DNA of 7,455 nucleotides from Planctomycetales bacterium. Its GTDB lineage: Bacteria; Planctomycetota; Phycisphaerae; SM23-33. Position 1 is the first letter of the stretch; the number at the start of each line of letters is the position of its first letter. The DNA lies in contig DAOVLV010000081.1 in NCBI GenBank assembly GCA_030631085.1, forward strand, positions 1 to 7,455, in the 5' to 3' direction. Of this stretch, positions 6,140-7,455 are shown piece after piece. Below the pieces are notes generated by a model. The model saw only the letters and a program-made list of their open reading frames with translations. It was not told the origin of the DNA and did not search any database. Made by a program: the position numbers and the translations under genes.

Positions 6140-6168
6140 TTGTCAATCTGTCGGTAACAGGTTATAAA
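6140..6168 (+). promoter_or_regulatory. Probable sigma-70-type promoter upstream of lptB
   Basis: TTGTCA (6140-6145) and TATAAA (6163-6168) each match the consensus hexamers at five of six positions, with the optimal 17-base spacer. Transcription would start near 6175 and give a leader of about 150 bases before the lptB ATG, containing the DnaA-box pair. Confidence 0.45.
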
Positions 6169-6285
6169 AAAGAGACTTACTGCAAGTAGTACACAAAAAC
6201 CCGGTCCGCTGACCCCTTGGGGCGATAATTTGGTAGAATAGCGCGAAAAACACGCCTTCTATACCGGCAAGGCGGTAAGATATAG

Positions 6286-6305
6286 TTTTGCACAAGTTAT
6301 CCACA
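6286..6305 (+). promoter_or_regulatory. Pair of DnaA boxes in tandem
   Basis: TTTTGCACA (6286-6294) fits the relaxed TTWTNCACA consensus and TTATCCACA (6297-6305) is the perfect strong box. They point the same way and start 11 bases apart, about one helical turn, as in cooperative DnaA sites. The second box ends 20 bases before the lptB ATG. Confidence 0.45.
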
Positions 6306-6325
6306 AACGGAAAGACAGCGAATTT

Positions 6326-7084
6326 ATGGTACTTCTGGAAACAAAAAACCTGGTAAAGAGGTATTCGGGGCGAGCCGTGGTGAATCAGGTGGGTTTGTAT
6401 GTCGCCCAAGGCGAAATCGTCGGGCTTCTGGGGCGAAACGGAGCCGGGAAAACCACAACCTTCCGAATGGTTATCGGTATGATCTCTCCCAACGAAGGAA
6501 GAGTCGCCTTTAACAACGTGGACGTAACCGAGATGCCGATGTACCAGCGTGCCCGTCTTGGTATGGGATACCTTTCGCAGGAACCGAGCATTTTTCAGCG
6601 TCTGACGGTCCAGCAGAACCTCCTGGCCGTTCTGGACACAATGCACCTCACCAAACACATGCGGCTCGAACGGGCGGAGCAATTACTGGAGCAGTTCGGT
6701 CTGTCGGCGCTGGCGGACCACGAAGCCCGTACGCTGTCGGGCGGCGAGCGGAGAAAACTGGAGATCGCCCGCGCCCTGGTTACGAATCCGACGATGATCC
6801 TGCTGGATGAGCCTTTCAGCGGCGTGGATCCCATCGCTGTGGAAGAGTTGCAGCGGGAGATTGTCGGGCTTAAAGATCGCGGTATCAGCCTCCTGCTGAC
6901 CGACCATAACGTCCGCGAAACGCTCAACGTTACGGACCGTTCCTACATCATCGACAACGGAAAGGTCCTTCGGGAGGGAGCGCCCAAGGACTTAATCAAG
7001 GATCCGCTGGTCCGCAAGACCTATCTCGGTCGGACATTCCGGGGCGACGAGTTCGACGAGGACGGACACTTCGGCGCTCGCTAA
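6326..7084 (+). CDS. lptB: LPS export ABC transporter ATP-binding protein LptB
   Basis: This cytoplasmic ATPase drives extraction of lipopolysaccharide from the inner membrane by the LptBFG complex and its transfer through LptC and LptA. All ABC ATPase motifs are present: Walker A GRNGAGKT (36-43), Q-loop Gln85 in YLSQEPSIF, signature LSGGE (137-141), Walker B MILLDEP (157-163) and the switch histidine His194 in TDHNVRETL. The stretches YLSQEPSIFQRLTV, DEPFSGVDPIAV and LLLTDHNVRETL, plus the ending KTYLGRTF, are LptB hallmarks that separate it from other ABC ATPases. Length (252) is slightly above the usual 240 because of an acidic tail (GDEFDEDGHFGAR). GGAAAG at 6309-6314 could serve as ribosome binding site. 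No other lpt gene is in the window. The gene is transcribed alone here and faces a convergent gene. Confidence 0.94.
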   Translation: MVLLETKNLVKRYSGRAVVNQVGLYVAQGEIVGLLGRNGAGKTTTFRMVIGMISPNEGRVAFNNVDVTEMPMYQRARLGMGYLSQEPSIFQRLTVQQNLLAVLDTMHLTKHMRLERAEQLLEQFGLSALADHEARTLSGGERRKLEIARALVTNPTMILLDEPFSGVDPIAVEELQREIVGLKDRGISLLLTDHNVRETLNVTDRSYIIDNGKVLREGAPKDLIKDPLVRKTYLGRTFRGDEFDEDGHFGAR

Positions 7085-7140
7085 AACCGCCCGCCTTAAC
7101 CAAGGCTTCAGCAGACAGACGACTACGACGGCGGGTAATG

Positions 7141-7455
7141 TTAACTTTTTCCGCCAAGGATCTTCAGCAGTCGTTCTGCCCGCTTTGCAAAACGCAAACA
7201 ACCTTCAGTCAATACTTTCCTGACGGCTTGCTCACCTTGGCGGCGAAGTGCGACTCCGGCTGCGACCTCCATGTCGGCCCGGTCGGCGTCCATCTCCTGC
7301 TCGAACCGCTCAAGGTTGACACCGAGGGCTTTGCACTTCCTGAAAAGTTCGGCTCCGAACTTCTGATTGCTTGAAAGACGGTAAAGCGTCCCGTCGAAAA
7401 GTATCTTCGGAGTCGCCGTTACGCCCATATAAAGCGGCACGTATAGTGTTTTACG
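7141..7455 (-). CDS. Unidentified protein, C-terminal part (5' partial)
   Basis: The frame stays open to the right edge of the window (RKTLYVPLYMGV), so the start lies outside and only the last 104 residues are visible. The GTG at 7440 and the Met a few codons later are internal-looking. The segment begins with a strand-like TATPKILFDGTLYRL and ends in a long charged helix region rich in Arg, Lys, Glu and Ala, finishing LLKILGGKS. I do not recognise a family. It is favoured over the opposite-strand frame at 7138-7374 because it runs to the window edge and has a charge pattern typical of soluble protein. It converges on lptB with 56 bases between. Confidence 0.6.
   Translation of the reverse strand, partial: RKTLYVPLYMGVTATPKILFDGTLYRLSSNQKFGAELFRKCKALGVNLERFEQEMDADRADMEVAAGVALRRQGEQAVRKVLTEGCLRFAKRAERLLKILGGKS

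Larger units (their letters stand above)
5985..6325. other. AT-rich 341-base intergenic region with promoter, dyad and DnaA-box-like sites
   Basis: No convincing gene lies here on either strand. The stretch is visibly richer in A and T than its neighbours, most strongly at about 6096-6180. It contains a perfect DnaA-box 9-mer next to a near-consensus one, a third variant 250 bases upstream, a 22-bp dyad and a sigma-70-like promoter, listed separately. It could be simply a long lptB leader, or a DnaA-responsive region. Confidence 0.6.

Noticed and set aside
6143..6682. Minus-strand open frame of 179 residues over the intergenic region and the start of lptB
   Set aside because: It overlaps the conserved lptB Walker A region in antisense, and its composition (His, Phe, Cys scattered) is unlike a protein.
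7090..7135. Possible bidirectional terminator between lptB and the last gene
   Set aside because: CCCGCC (7090-7095) can pair with GGCGGG (7130-7135), but the loop is 34 bases and no T tract follows; the inner GCCTT/AAGGC hairpin (7093-7106) is only five pairs.
7138..7374. Plus-strand open frame of 78 residues with a CPLC motif
   Set aside because: It overlaps the opposite-strand frame that stays open to the window edge, has no ribosome binding site and starts immediately after a non-coding gap; one CxxC alone is not enough.

Overview
The window reads as a stretch of chromosome from a planctomycete, most likely of the Phycisphaerae or Sedimentisphaerales kind. No marker gene proves this. The case rests on three things: an oversized signal peptidase I carrying a zinc-ribbon insert and a large beta-sandwich insert, a partial protein of a helical family with a pseudopilin-like tail that I associate with that phylum, and an LptB ATPase, which implies a lipopolysaccharide-bearing outer membrane. 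No rRNA, tRNA, CRISPR array or transposase gene is visible.

Layout. 1-966 (+) is the 3' part of a helical protein with a pseudopilin-like C-terminus. It is followed after 29 bases by a small four-helix membrane protein with two cysteine clusters (996-1523, +). Converging on these, with only six bases between the stop codons, is a two-gene operon on the minus strand: pyrE (orotate phosphoribosyltransferase, to 2348) and then an S-adenosylmethionine-dependent methyltransferase (2339 to 1530). A likely pyrE promoter lies so close to the gene that its mRNA may be nearly leaderless. Next comes signal peptidase I, lepB (3171-4844, +), bracketed by two diverged copies of one repeat element (2921-3097 and 4906-5073). 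Then come a solitary beta-class DNA methyltransferase (5127-5984, +), a 341-base AT-rich gap with a probable promoter, a dyad and several DnaA-box-like 9-mers, and lptB (6326-7084, +). An unidentified gene runs in from the right edge on the minus strand (7455 to 7141).

Functionally this is mostly housekeeping: pyrimidine synthesis, protein export and LPS transport, plus one DNA-modification gene without a visible restriction partner. The parts most worth following up are (i) the paired heptad-repeat elements around lepB, whose roughly 100-base cores are recognisably homologous, (ii) the unusual extra modules in LepB, including a dockerin-like calcium-loop motif, and (iii) the DnaA-box cluster between the DNA methyltransferase and lptB.
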